From Actinomycetota bacterium (GTDB taxonomy: Bacteria; Actinomycetota; Thermoleophilia; Gaiellales; Gaiellaceae), in assembly GCA_005883245.1 (NCBI GenBank), contig VAXT01000036.1:1-9148 (forward strand): a stretch of 9,148 nt of DNA, read 5' to 3'. The notes below the pieces were generated by a model, which saw nothing but the letters and a program-made list of their open reading frames with translations, had not been told where the DNA came from and searched no databases. The stretch's first letter is position 1. The number at the start of each line of letters is the position of its first letter. Below are positions 1-5,920 of this stretch, in pieces. Position numbers and translations under genes: made by a program.

Positions 1-776
1 ATCGTCGGATCGCCGTTGCTGGTGGGGATCATGTTCTCGGCCACCGGGCTCGGAATCGTGATCGCGGTGCTGAAGGACGCGGGAGCCGTCGATTCGGCCT
101 TCGGCCAGCTCGTGATCGCGGGCTCGTCGATCGCCGAGGTGGGCACGATCGTCCTCCTGACCCTCTTCTTCTCGGGCGAGTCGACCAGTCTGGCCGTGAG
201 GCTCGTCCTGTTCGGCCTCTTCGGGGTGTTCTGCGTCGTCGTCGTGCTCGCCGTGCTCGGGTTCGAGCGCTCGATGGGCGGATTCTCGGTGCGTTTCTCG
301 CGGGCGCGATCATCAAGATCGTCGACCGCGACCAGGCGATGACCCATCCGCAGTTTCGACAGAAGCTCGAGGTCGTCGGCTTCGGAGTCTTCATTCCGTT
401 CTTCTTCGTGACGAGCGGAATCCGCTATGACGCCGGTGCGCTGTTCTCGAGTGGCTCGACGCTGGCGCGCGTCCCGCTCTTCCTCGCGATCCTGCTCGCG
501 GCCCGCGGCCTGCCGGTTCTGCTCTACCGTTCGCTCGTCGACAGCCGACAACTGGCGCCGAGCGCGCTGCTGCAGGCGACGTCCGTGGGCTTCTTCGTCG
601 TCGCGACCCAGATCGGGCAGGAGATGGGCTTGATCGGCGCGGCCAATGCCGCTGCGCTGATCGCAGCCGGGATGCTCTCCGTGATCCTCTTCCCCGCGTT
701 CGCGTTGACGATTCTGCGCCGCGTCGGCTCCGACCCCGGGCCGGAGCACGCCCGGGCAGTCGTCACGCCCGGTTAG
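1..776 (+). pseudogene. Kef/CPA2-type cation:proton antiporter, 3' part, frame-disrupted
   Basis: This is the membrane domain of a monovalent cation:proton antiporter (Na+/H+ exchanger fold, CPA2/Kef type); its 5' end lies outside the window. The first reading frame is open from base 1 and contains SATGLGIVIAVLKDAG, a typical antiporter helix, followed by two more hydrophobic segments ending at VVVVLAVLGFERS near 273. Family similarity then resumes in another frame at ILGAFLAGAIIKIVDRD (from 282) and runs through VGFGVFIPFFFVTSGIRYD and three more helices to the stop at 774-776. The first frame degenerates into an Arg/Ser-rich tail and stops at 340-342. By recollection of family members, about 30-40 residues (a cytoplasmic loop and one helix) should lie between the two blocks, so an out-of-frame deletion is likelier than a one-base slip. 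No TrkA-N/KTN domain follows. An ATGA at 339-342 could restart translation, but the restart would miss the GAFLAG helix. The last four bases overlap the convergent gene at 773. Family call is firm; the loss-of-function call is moderate. Confidence 0.75.
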
Positions 777-1288
777 GCCCGGACGAGGCCGAGCTCGGAA
801 GCGAGCCAGTGCGCCTGCGCTGCGCGCTCCTCGGCATAGCCGTCGACACCCGCCTGCACCTCCGCCGCGCGAGCGGCGATGTAACCGGCGAGGGCAGGCT
901 CACCGCGGGCGGCGACCCCCGCCACGTCGGCGGCGAGCTCGGAAAGTCGCGCGGCCGTGTCGCCCGTCGCGGCCTCGACCCGCTCGCGCGCCCGCGCGGC
1001 ACAGCCTTCGCCGTACGAGATCGCCGTCTCGTGAGTCCAGTCTTCGATCCGGCTCAGGAGCCGGCCCCGTTCGGCGACGAGCTTGCGGCCCTCTCCTCGC
1101 AACTCCCCGTCGAGCTCGACTTCCCAGAGCTCCTCCGTCAGCCAGTACGGCAGGTCTTCGATCCGGCAGGCGTGAACGCCGCGGACGCACAGCGCGGGAT
1201 CTCGGCCTTCTACCCACCCGCCGACCGGCCACGTGTGGCCGCTGAAGGGACCGACGCGCCCCGGACGGAGGCACTTGTACCCGCGCAT
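773..1288 (-). CDS. Unrecognised protein, third gene of the sigma-factor operon (171 aa)
   Basis: I cannot assign a function. I start it at the ATG at 1286-1288, eight bases after the anti-sigma stop; the same frame stays open further upstream, but only by running antisense-in-frame through the anti-sigma gene. The N-terminal ~60 residues look like a compact globular domain: MRGYKCLRPGRVGPFSG, then LCVRGVHACRIEDLPYWL (C34, H39, C41), then LWEVELDGE. Cys-x4-His-x-Cys within an aromatic-rich strand pattern recalls small DUF domains with a C..GFHaC core (DUF7666-like), but this is only pattern resemblance. Residues ~65-171 are Ala/Glu/Arg-rich, probably helical and partly coiled-coil, with no signal peptide or membrane span. 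Tight spacing to the sigma/anti-sigma pair suggests co-transcription, so it may be a target or accessory of that switch. The 3' end overlaps the convergent antiporter by four bases. The gene is likely real because of its coherent N-terminal motif; its function is unknown. Confidence 0.72.
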   Translation of the reverse strand: MRGYKCLRPGRVGPFSGHTWPVGGWVEGRDPALCVRGVHACRIEDLPYWLTEELWEVELDGELRGEGRKLVAERGRLLSRIEDWTHETAISYGEGCAARARERVEAATGDTAARLSELAADVAGVAARGEPALAGYIAARAAEVQAGVDGYAEERAAQAHWLASELGLVRA

Positions 1289-1296
1289 GGGTCCGC

Positions 1297-1545
1297 TCAG
1301 CCCTGCTTCCAGTCGCGGAAGAGGCCCAACAGGCCGGCCTGCGTCTCGGCAGGGATCGCTTCCTCGGTCAGCGAGCCCGTCAGCGAGATCGTCGTCCGCA
1401 TCTGCTCCAGATAGACGGCGCACCCGTCGCAGAGGACGATGTGCTGCTCGAAGCGATCCCGATCCGTAGAGGAGAGGCCGCCCTCGAGATACTCCGTGAC
1501 GAGCTCGACGAGCTCCTGGCAGGTGAGGTCTTCTGAAATCAGCAT
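1297..1545 (-). CDS. Zinc-finger anti-sigma factor (82 aa)
   Basis: This small soluble protein is probably the anti-sigma factor for the adjacent ECF sigma factor, binding and holding it inactive in the cytoplasm. The sequence shows the zinc-binding anti-sigma (ZAS, zf-HC2) signature H35-x3-C39-x2-C42 (HIVLCDGC), preceded by the usual helix TCQELVELVTEYLEG, which begins with C9, a possible further ligand. The C-terminal half is short and polar with no transmembrane helix, unlike membrane-anchored anti-sigma factors. A soluble ZAS protein often responds to a cytoplasmic signal such as thiol oxidation; that is family knowledge and not shown here. The ATG at 1543-1545 lies three bases after the sigma stop, and an AGGA seven bases upstream, inside the end of the sigma gene, is a good ribosome-binding site. 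Translational coupling would keep the pair in balance. The next gene follows after eight bases. Confidence 0.88.
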   Translation of the reverse strand: MLISEDLTCQELVELVTEYLEGGLSSTDRDRFEQHIVLCDGCAVYLEQMRTTISLTGSLTEEAIPAETQAGLLGLFRDWKQG

Positions 1546-1548
1546 CTG

Positions 1549-2184
1549 TCAGTCCTGACCGAGGTACGCCTCCAGAGCCTGTCGCACCTTCGAGCGCGCC
1601 CGGTGGAGGAGTACCCGCTGATTAGTCTCGGAAATCTCCATTGCGCTACACACCTCTTCGGAGCTCCATCCATCGACGTCGCGAAGCGTGATCACCTGTC
1701 GCTGAGTCGGGGGCAAGCGATCGATCGCCGCCTGGATGCGCTCCATGGTCTCGTCGCCGATCAAGCGCGCCTCGGGCAACGTGTCCCAGCGGTCCGGGTA
1801 GGACTTCCAGTGGCCGGCCCAGCGCTCCCCTGCGGGAGCGAACCGATCTGGATCGACAACCGGCTCGCCGCTCGGGTCGCCGACCGCCGAGAAGGGAACG
1901 GACCGAGCATCGCGTTGGGCGCGCGTCCGCGCGATGTTCGTCAGGATCCTGAAGATCCACGTCCTCAGAGACGACCGGCCCTCGAATCGGTCGAGGCCGT
2001 TGAGGACGGCGAGCCACGTCTCCTGCGCAACCTCCTCGGCCGTCGCGCGGTTCGAGACATAGATGCGCGCAACGCGAACTATGGACGCGTGGTACTCGCG
2101 CACCAGCGCCTCGAAGGCGGCCTCCTGGCCGGCCCGAAGGGCGTCCAGAAGCTCTGTCTCGGCAGCTTCGACCTGCGCCACCAC
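1549..2184 (-). CDS. ECF-type RNA polymerase sigma factor (sigma-70 family, ~211 aa)
   Basis: An alternative sigma factor of the extracytoplasmic-function group, which directs RNA polymerase to a small regulon. With the start used here, region 2 spans about residues 20-95 (FEALVREYHASIVRVAR, then AEEVAQETWLAVLNGLDRFEG and LRTWIFRILTNIA). Region 4 spans about 145-208 (IDRLPPTQRQVITLRDVDGW, then SSEEVCSAMEISETNQRVLL). The linker (about 95-145) is longer than in minimal ECF factors and rich in Trp, Pro and Asp. I chose the GTG at 2182-2184, which places a short N-terminus before LLDALRAGQEAAF as in most ECF proteins. A second GTG follows directly, and a TTG at 2233-2235 is possible but would overlap the divergent dehydrogenase start. 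No strong ribosome-binding site is visible for either. It heads the operon with its zinc-finger anti-sigma factor. Family call is very secure; the exact start is uncertain. Confidence 0.9.
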   Translation of the reverse strand: MVAQVEAAETELLDALRAGQEAAFEALVREYHASIVRVARIYVSNRATAEEVAQETWLAVLNGLDRFEGRSSLRTWIFRILTNIARTRAQRDARSVPFSAVGDPSGEPVVDPDRFAPAGERWAGHWKSYPDRWDTLPEARLIGDETMERIQAAIDRLPPTQRQVITLRDVDGWSSEEVCSAMEISETNQRVLLHRARSKVRQALEAYLGQD

Positions 2185-2224
2185 GCGACTGTAACGAAGC
2201 CACAGCCATGCGAGACAGTCGTGG
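2181..2224. promoter_or_regulatory. Inverted repeat filling the divergent sigma/dehydrogenase spacer
   Basis: The 41-base spacer between the divergent starts (GTG at 2184 and ATG at 2226) is bracketed by an imperfect inverted repeat. The left arm is CCACgcGACTGT (2181-2192) and the right arm is ACAGTCGTGG (2215-2224). The arms are complementary over ten positions apart from a two-base insertion, with 22 bases between them. Both promoters must be packed in or next to this element, so a bound regulator could affect both directions. No convincing -35/-10 pair or Shine-Dalgarno site is visible, and either gene may be leaderless. Role as an operator is inference. Confidence 0.45.
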
Positions 2225-2225
2225 T

Positions 2226-3350
2226 ATGAAAGCAATCGCAGTCACCCCAGGCACGCGCAACTCGATCCACCTCCAGGACATCCCGAAGCCCAGCGTGGAC
2301 GACGTCCCGGCCGGGAAGGGCGTCCTGGTGCAGGTCCTTCGGGTCGGCGTCGACGGCACCGACAAGGAGATCAACGACGCCGAGTACGGCGCCGCTCCAC
2401 CGGGCGACGACTTCCTGGTCATCGGGCACGAGAACTTCGGCCGAGTGGTCGAGGTCGGCCCGAACGTTCCGGACACGATTCGTCCCGGCGGCTACGTCGT
2501 GGCCAGCGTCCGACGACCCGGCTCGAGCATCTACGGGAAGATCGGGCTCCAGGACTTCACGACCGACGACGTCTACTACGAGCGCGGGATCAACCTCCTG
2601 CACGGCTATCTGACGGAGTACTACGTCGAGGACTCCGACTACGTCTTCCCGCTCCCAGAGACGCTGCGCGAGGTCGGTGTCCTGCTGGAGCCGACCACGG
2701 TCGCGGAGAAGGGCATCAATCACGCATACGAGATCCAGCGGCGGCTCAAGGTGTGGGAGCCCCGGAAGGCCCTCGTCCTCGGCTCGGGCACGATCGGGCT
2801 CTTGATGGCGATGGCCGCCAGGTTGCGCGGCCTCGAGCTGACGGTCGCGTCGCTCCCGCAGCCGCCGTACCGAAACAGCGAGCTCGTCGAGCAGCTCGGC
2901 GGCGTCTACGCCTCGACGCAGGACCGGAGCCTCGCGGAGATCAGCGCCGCGCGCGGCCCCTTCGACCTGATCATGGACGCGACGGGCTTCTCGCCGATCA
3001 TCTGGGAGGCAGCCGAGGTACTCGGCAAGAACGGCGTGCTCGTACTCTCGAGCATCACGGGCGGGAACCGCACGGTGGAGATCGACTCCGACGCGATCAA
3101 CCTCAGCTTCGTGCTCGGGAACAAGGTCATGGTCGGGACCGTCAACGCCTCTCCGGCGGACTTTCGCAGCGGCGTCGACGACCTGATCAAGGCGCAGGCG
3201 ATCTTTCCGGGCTGGCTCGACCAGCTGCTGACGACGCCCATTGCCGGCCTCGACGCCTACGACGACATGATCCGTGCGCTGACGGAAGACCGTGAGGCGA
3301 TCAAGGTCTTCGTCGAGGTCGCGGACAACGGAGCGAAGGCCGTGTCATGA
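2226..3350 (+). CDS. Glucose 1-dehydrogenase-like medium-chain dehydrogenase (374 aa)
   Basis: A zinc-dependent medium-chain alcohol dehydrogenase of the archaeal-type glucose 1-dehydrogenase group, expected to oxidise D-glucose (or a related aldose) to the 1,5-lactone with NAD(P)+. It begins MKAIAVTPG and carries LRVGVDGTDKEI (D43), IGHE (H68, E69) and LLEPTTVAEK (E155), which match the catalytic metal and substrate residues of the Haloferax enzyme. The Rossmann domain starts at VLGSGTIGLL (G186/G188/G191), and GNKVMVGTVNAS near 298-309 is also family-typical. There is no cysteine in the protein, so the four-Cys structural zinc site of some relatives is absent. The Arg pair that favours NADP+ in the haloarchaeal enzyme is not evident; the segment reads VASLPQPPYRNSEL, so cofactor preference is open. 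I start it at 2226; an in-frame ATG at 2208 would add six residues but lacks family support. It overlaps the next gene by ATGA, implying coupled translation. Family is secure; glucose as substrate is likely. Confidence 0.88.
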   Translation: MKAIAVTPGTRNSIHLQDIPKPSVDDVPAGKGVLVQVLRVGVDGTDKEINDAEYGAAPPGDDFLVIGHENFGRVVEVGPNVPDTIRPGGYVVASVRRPGSSIYGKIGLQDFTTDDVYYERGINLLHGYLTEYYVEDSDYVFPLPETLREVGVLLEPTTVAEKGINHAYEIQRRLKVWEPRKALVLGSGTIGLLMAMAARLRGLELTVASLPQPPYRNSELVEQLGGVYASTQDRSLAEISAARGPFDLIMDATGFSPIIWEAAEVLGKNGVLVLSSITGGNRTVEIDSDAINLSFVLGNKVMVGTVNASPADFRSGVDDLIKAQAIFPGWLDQLLTTPIAGLDAYDDMIRALTEDREAIKVFVEVADNGAKAVS

Positions 3351-5221
3351 GAGAAGTTCCGATCTACCCGCCGATCGCCGACTACGCCCTTCTGTCGGAC
3401 TGCCACTCGTGCGCGCTCGTCTCGAAGGACGGCTCGATCGACTGGTGCACCTTCCATCGCTTCGAGGCGCGTCCGGTGTTCGCCCGGATCCTCGACTGGG
3501 CGAAGGCGGGGTTCTTCCGCATCGCGCCCCTCGACGACGACTACGAGCCGACGCGGCGCTATCTGCCCGGAACGAACATCCTCGAGACCACCTTCCAAAC
3601 GCCTACGGGGACGCTCGTCCTCACCGATTTCTTCGCCTACCGTGTCCCCCAGCCCGGCGAGGACGCGCACGCTGCCCATCCCGATCACCAGCTGATTCGG
3701 ATCGCCCGCTGCACCGACGGCGAGATCGCGGTGAAGGTGAAGCTCGTTCCGCGCTTCGACTACGGCCTGACGACGCCCAGGCTCGACCAGGTCGCCGACG
3801 ATCTCGTAGTCGCCTGCGGAGGAGCCGACGCGCTCGTCCTCCAGAGCGAGCTCCCATTCGGCGACGCTGAGCGATCGGCGACCCAGGGCAACCGCACCCT
3901 GCAGGCGGGCGAGGAGGCGTTCGTCGTCCTCACCTACCAGCTTCCGCATGAGCTCGAGCCGCGCCGGCTGACGCGCGAGGAGGTTCACGCGAAGTTCGAG
4001 AGCACGGCATCGACGTGGGCGGCTTGGGCCGATCGCTGCGCGTACGAAGGCCCCTACCGCGAGCAGGTCGTGCGGAGCGCGCTCGTGCTCAAGGCGCTGA
4101 CGAACGCCCCCACCGGCTCGATCGTCGCCGCGGCCACGACCTCGTTGCCGGAGGAGATCGGCGGCGAGCGCAATTGGGACTACCGCTTCAGCTGGCTGCG
4201 CGACTCGGCACTGACGCTGAACGCGCTCTTCGCGCTCGGCTATGACGAAGAGGCCCGCGACTACGTGGAGTGGCTGAAGCGCACGACGGCGGGACGCGCG
4301 AGCGAGCTCCAGATCATGTACGGCGTCGGCGGAGAGCGCCTTCTGCCCGAGGTCGAGCTCGACTGGCTCGAGGGCTACCGCGGCTCGCGGCCGGTGCGCA
4401 TCGGAAACGGCGCCTACTCGCAGTTCCAGCTCGACGTCTTCGGCGAGCTCCTCGACACGGTCTGGGTGTACCGCCGGCACGGCGGCGAGATCGACGACGC
4501 GTTCTGGGACTTCCTCGGCCGCGTGGCGGGCGCCGTCATCGACCGCTGGCGCGATCCGGACCAGGGAATCTGGGAGATCCGCGGCGAGCCGCGCCACTTC
4601 ACGTATTCGAAGGTGATGGCCTGGGTCGCCCTCGATCGGGTGGTCCGCCTGGCCGAGCTCGACGACCGCGAGGGGAACCTCGACGAGTGGCGTCGGAATC
4701 GCGACGAGCTTCGCGAGCTGATCGAGCGCGAGGGGGTCGACCCGGAGACGAACGCCTTCCTGCAGTCGTTTGGCGACGGCGGAAAGCTCGATGCCTCGAA
4801 CCTCATGATCCCGATCGTCGGCTTCGTCACGCACGACGACCCACACGCCCGGGCGACGTCCGAACGCACCATCTCCGACCTTTCGGTCGACGGCTTCGTC
4901 TACCGCTATGTCACCGACGGCGTCGACGGCCTCGCGGGCGAGGAGGCCACGTTCGCCATCTGCTCGTTCTGGCTCGTCGAGTGCCTCGCTCGGGCAGGCG
5001 AGAAGGAGCGGGCCCGCGAGCTCTTCGAGCGGCTGCTCGGGTTCTGCAACGACGTCGGCCTGCTCGCCGAGGAGATCGATCCTCACAACGGTGAGCTGAT
5101 CGGGAACTTCCCCCAAGCGTTCTCACATGTCGGCTTGATCCAGGCCGCGATCGCCCTCGACTTCCCGGAGGCGTCGATGAGCGCGATGGCGCCCGACGCC
5201 GCAACTTCCTCCGTCGACTGA
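3347..5221 (+). CDS. GH15 family trehalase/glucoamylase-like glycoside hydrolase (624 aa)
   Basis: An inverting glycoside hydrolase of family 15, probably cytoplasmic because no signal peptide is visible, that releases glucose from trehalose or alpha-glucan ends. An N-terminal trehalase-like beta-sandwich domain occupies about residues 1-215 (PPIADYALLSDC; RRYLPGTNILETTFQTPTG). The (alpha/alpha)6 catalytic domain follows with TTSLPEE, then ERNWDYRFSWLRDS (R275-W277-D278-R280), MYGVGGER and RPVRIGNGAYSQFQ. Candidate general acid is E410 in GIWEIRGEPRHF and candidate general base is E575 or E576 in LLAEEIDP, followed by GNFPQAFSHVGLI. These blocks resemble the Mycobacterium GH15 trehalase more than fungal glucoamylases, so trehalose is my preferred substrate, though maltooligosaccharides cannot be excluded. 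Length is normal for the family. The start ATG lies inside the dehydrogenase stop (ATGA at 3347-3350), with GGAG/GAAGG 8-14 bases upstream. The C-terminal ~20 residues are low-complexity. It ends seven bases from the convergent cyclase. Confidence 0.92.
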   Translation: MREVPIYPPIADYALLSDCHSCALVSKDGSIDWCTFHRFEARPVFARILDWAKAGFFRIAPLDDDYEPTRRYLPGTNILETTFQTPTGTLVLTDFFAYRVPQPGEDAHAAHPDHQLIRIARCTDGEIAVKVKLVPRFDYGLTTPRLDQVADDLVVACGGADALVLQSELPFGDAERSATQGNRTLQAGEEAFVVLTYQLPHELEPRRLTREEVHAKFESTASTWAAWADRCAYEGPYREQVVRSALVLKALTNAPTGSIVAAATTSLPEEIGGERNWDYRFSWLRDSALTLNALFALGYDEEARDYVEWLKRTTAGRASELQIMYGVGGERLLPEVELDWLEGYRGSRPVRIGNGAYSQFQLDVFGELLDTVWVYRRHGGEIDDAFWDFLGRVAGAVIDRWRDPDQGIWEIRGEPRHFTYSKVMAWVALDRVVRLAELDDREGNLDEWRRNRDELRELIEREGVDPETNAFLQSFGDGGKLDASNLMIPIVGFVTHDDPHARATSERTISDLSVDGFVYRYVTDGVDGLAGEEATFAICSFWLVECLARAGEKERARELFERLLGFCNDVGLLAEEIDPHNGELIGNFPQAFSHVGLIQAAIALDFPEASMSAMAPDAATSSVD

Positions 5222-5228
5222 GTCGTCG

Positions 5229-5831
5229 TTACTCGCGGATCAGCACGGCTCGGGCGGGTGCGCCGTCCGAGTCGACGATGCGCAGCGGCAGGCAGGCCAG
5301 GCTGTACGGGCCGGGCTCGATCCCGCGCAGGTCGAGCCCTTCGATCGCGGCGATCCCGGCTCCGAGCAGCGTCTCGTGCGTTTTGGGCTCGCCGACCGAC
5401 AGATAATCGATCCCGACCAGCCGAACCCGGTTCTCGACCAGGCGACGGGCAGCGGGCAATCCGATCCGTACGAAGCTCTCGTCGAAGCCGGCCAGGTCCC
5501 AGAGCTCTGAGTTCCGCGTCTTGAAAAGCACCCGCTCGACGCCATCCGGAACCGCGTCCGCGGCGATCTCGCCGTCGGCATCTGTGGCGTCCACGACCTC
5601 GCACGGACCGAGGAAGACCTCGAGTGGAAGCGCGTCGACGCCGAGCCCCTGGTCGATGAAATGAAGCGGCGCATCGACGTGCGTGCCGGTGTGGACGCCG
5701 AAATCGAGCCGGGTGAGGTTCGCGACGCCACCCTCCTCGATCGACACGACCCGCTCCATCTTGATCTGGGGGTCGCCGGGGTACGTGATCATCCCCTCTC
5801 GGATCGGAACGCTGACGTCGAAGACCTCCAC
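5229..5831 (-). CDS. Cyclase family / kynurenine formamidase-like metal hydrolase (200 aa)
   Basis: A member of the cyclase family (PF04199), metal-dependent amidohydrolase-like enzymes that include bacterial kynurenine formamidase and others of unknown substrate. The protein opens with DVSVPIREGMITYPGDP, the usual N-terminal pattern, and carries the defining HTGTHVDAPLHF motif (H47, H51, D53, H57), which supplies metal ligands. A second family block, THETLLGAGIAAIEGLDL, contains the downstream His-Glu pair. Length is normal. I chose the GTG at 5829-5831 because an AGGAG lies ten bases upstream; an in-frame TTG at 5849 would put that site inside the coding region. It is divergent from the flavoprotein gene at 5921 and shares an 89-base spacer holding a perfect palindrome. 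No other tryptophan-catabolism gene is in view, so kynurenine should not be assumed as the substrate. Family is secure; reaction is unknown. Confidence 0.88.
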   Translation of the reverse strand: MEVFDVSVPIREGMITYPGDPQIKMERVVSIEEGGVANLTRLDFGVHTGTHVDAPLHFIDQGLGVDALPLEVFLGPCEVVDATDADGEIAADAVPDGVERVLFKTRNSELWDLAGFDESFVRIGLPAARRLVENRVRLVGIDYLSVGEPKTHETLLGAGIAAIEGLDLRGIEPGPYSLACLPLRIVDSDGAPARAVLIRE

Positions 5832-5859
5832 GTCCCTCTGTCTCCTCAACCGCTGTCGC

Positions 5860-5873
5860 CGTTACATGTAACG
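5860..5873. promoter_or_regulatory. Perfect 14-bp palindrome, candidate operator
   Basis: CGTTACATGTAACG is perfectly self-complementary and sits in the 89-base spacer between the divergent cyclase (start at 5831) and flavoprotein (start at 5921). A short AT-richer dyad in such a GC-rich spacer is typical of a site for a dimeric repressor (TetR-, MarR- or GntR-like). No regulator gene is next to it. I could not identify convincing -35/-10 elements. An 8-bp palindrome, GCCGCGGC, directly adjoins it at 5873-5880. Binding role is inferred from position and symmetry. Confidence 0.5.
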
Positions 5874-5905
5874 CCGCGGCCGGTGCCGAGACAGCAAGGG
5901 AAACG

Positions 5906-5914
5906 AAAGGGAGG
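5906..5914 (+). promoter_or_regulatory. Strong ribosome-binding site for the flavoprotein gene
   Basis: AAAGGGAGG ends six bases before the ATG at 5921. It is the clearest Shine-Dalgarno match seen in this window and fixes the start of the flavoprotein. Confidence 0.7.
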
Positions 5915-5920
5915 CCTGGC

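Noticed and set aside
1289..1423. N-terminal extension of the unknown operon protein (start at 1423)
   Set aside because: It would overlap most of the anti-sigma gene in another frame, its residues are low-complexity, and the conserved-looking domain begins at the ATG at 1288.
2208..2225. Upstream in-frame ATG for the dehydrogenase and TTG at 2235 for the sigma factor
   Set aside because: Using both would make the divergent genes overlap. The family N-terminus begins at MKAIAV, and ECF proteins usually start close to the LLDALRAG segment.
3257..5116. Very long minus-strand open frame (619 codons) antisense to the dehydrogenase and GH15 genes
   Set aside because: Its protein is a low-complexity Glu/Arg/Val/Leu mixture with no domain, while the plus strand encodes two well-conserved enzymes. 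It is a codon-bias shadow typical of high-GC DNA.
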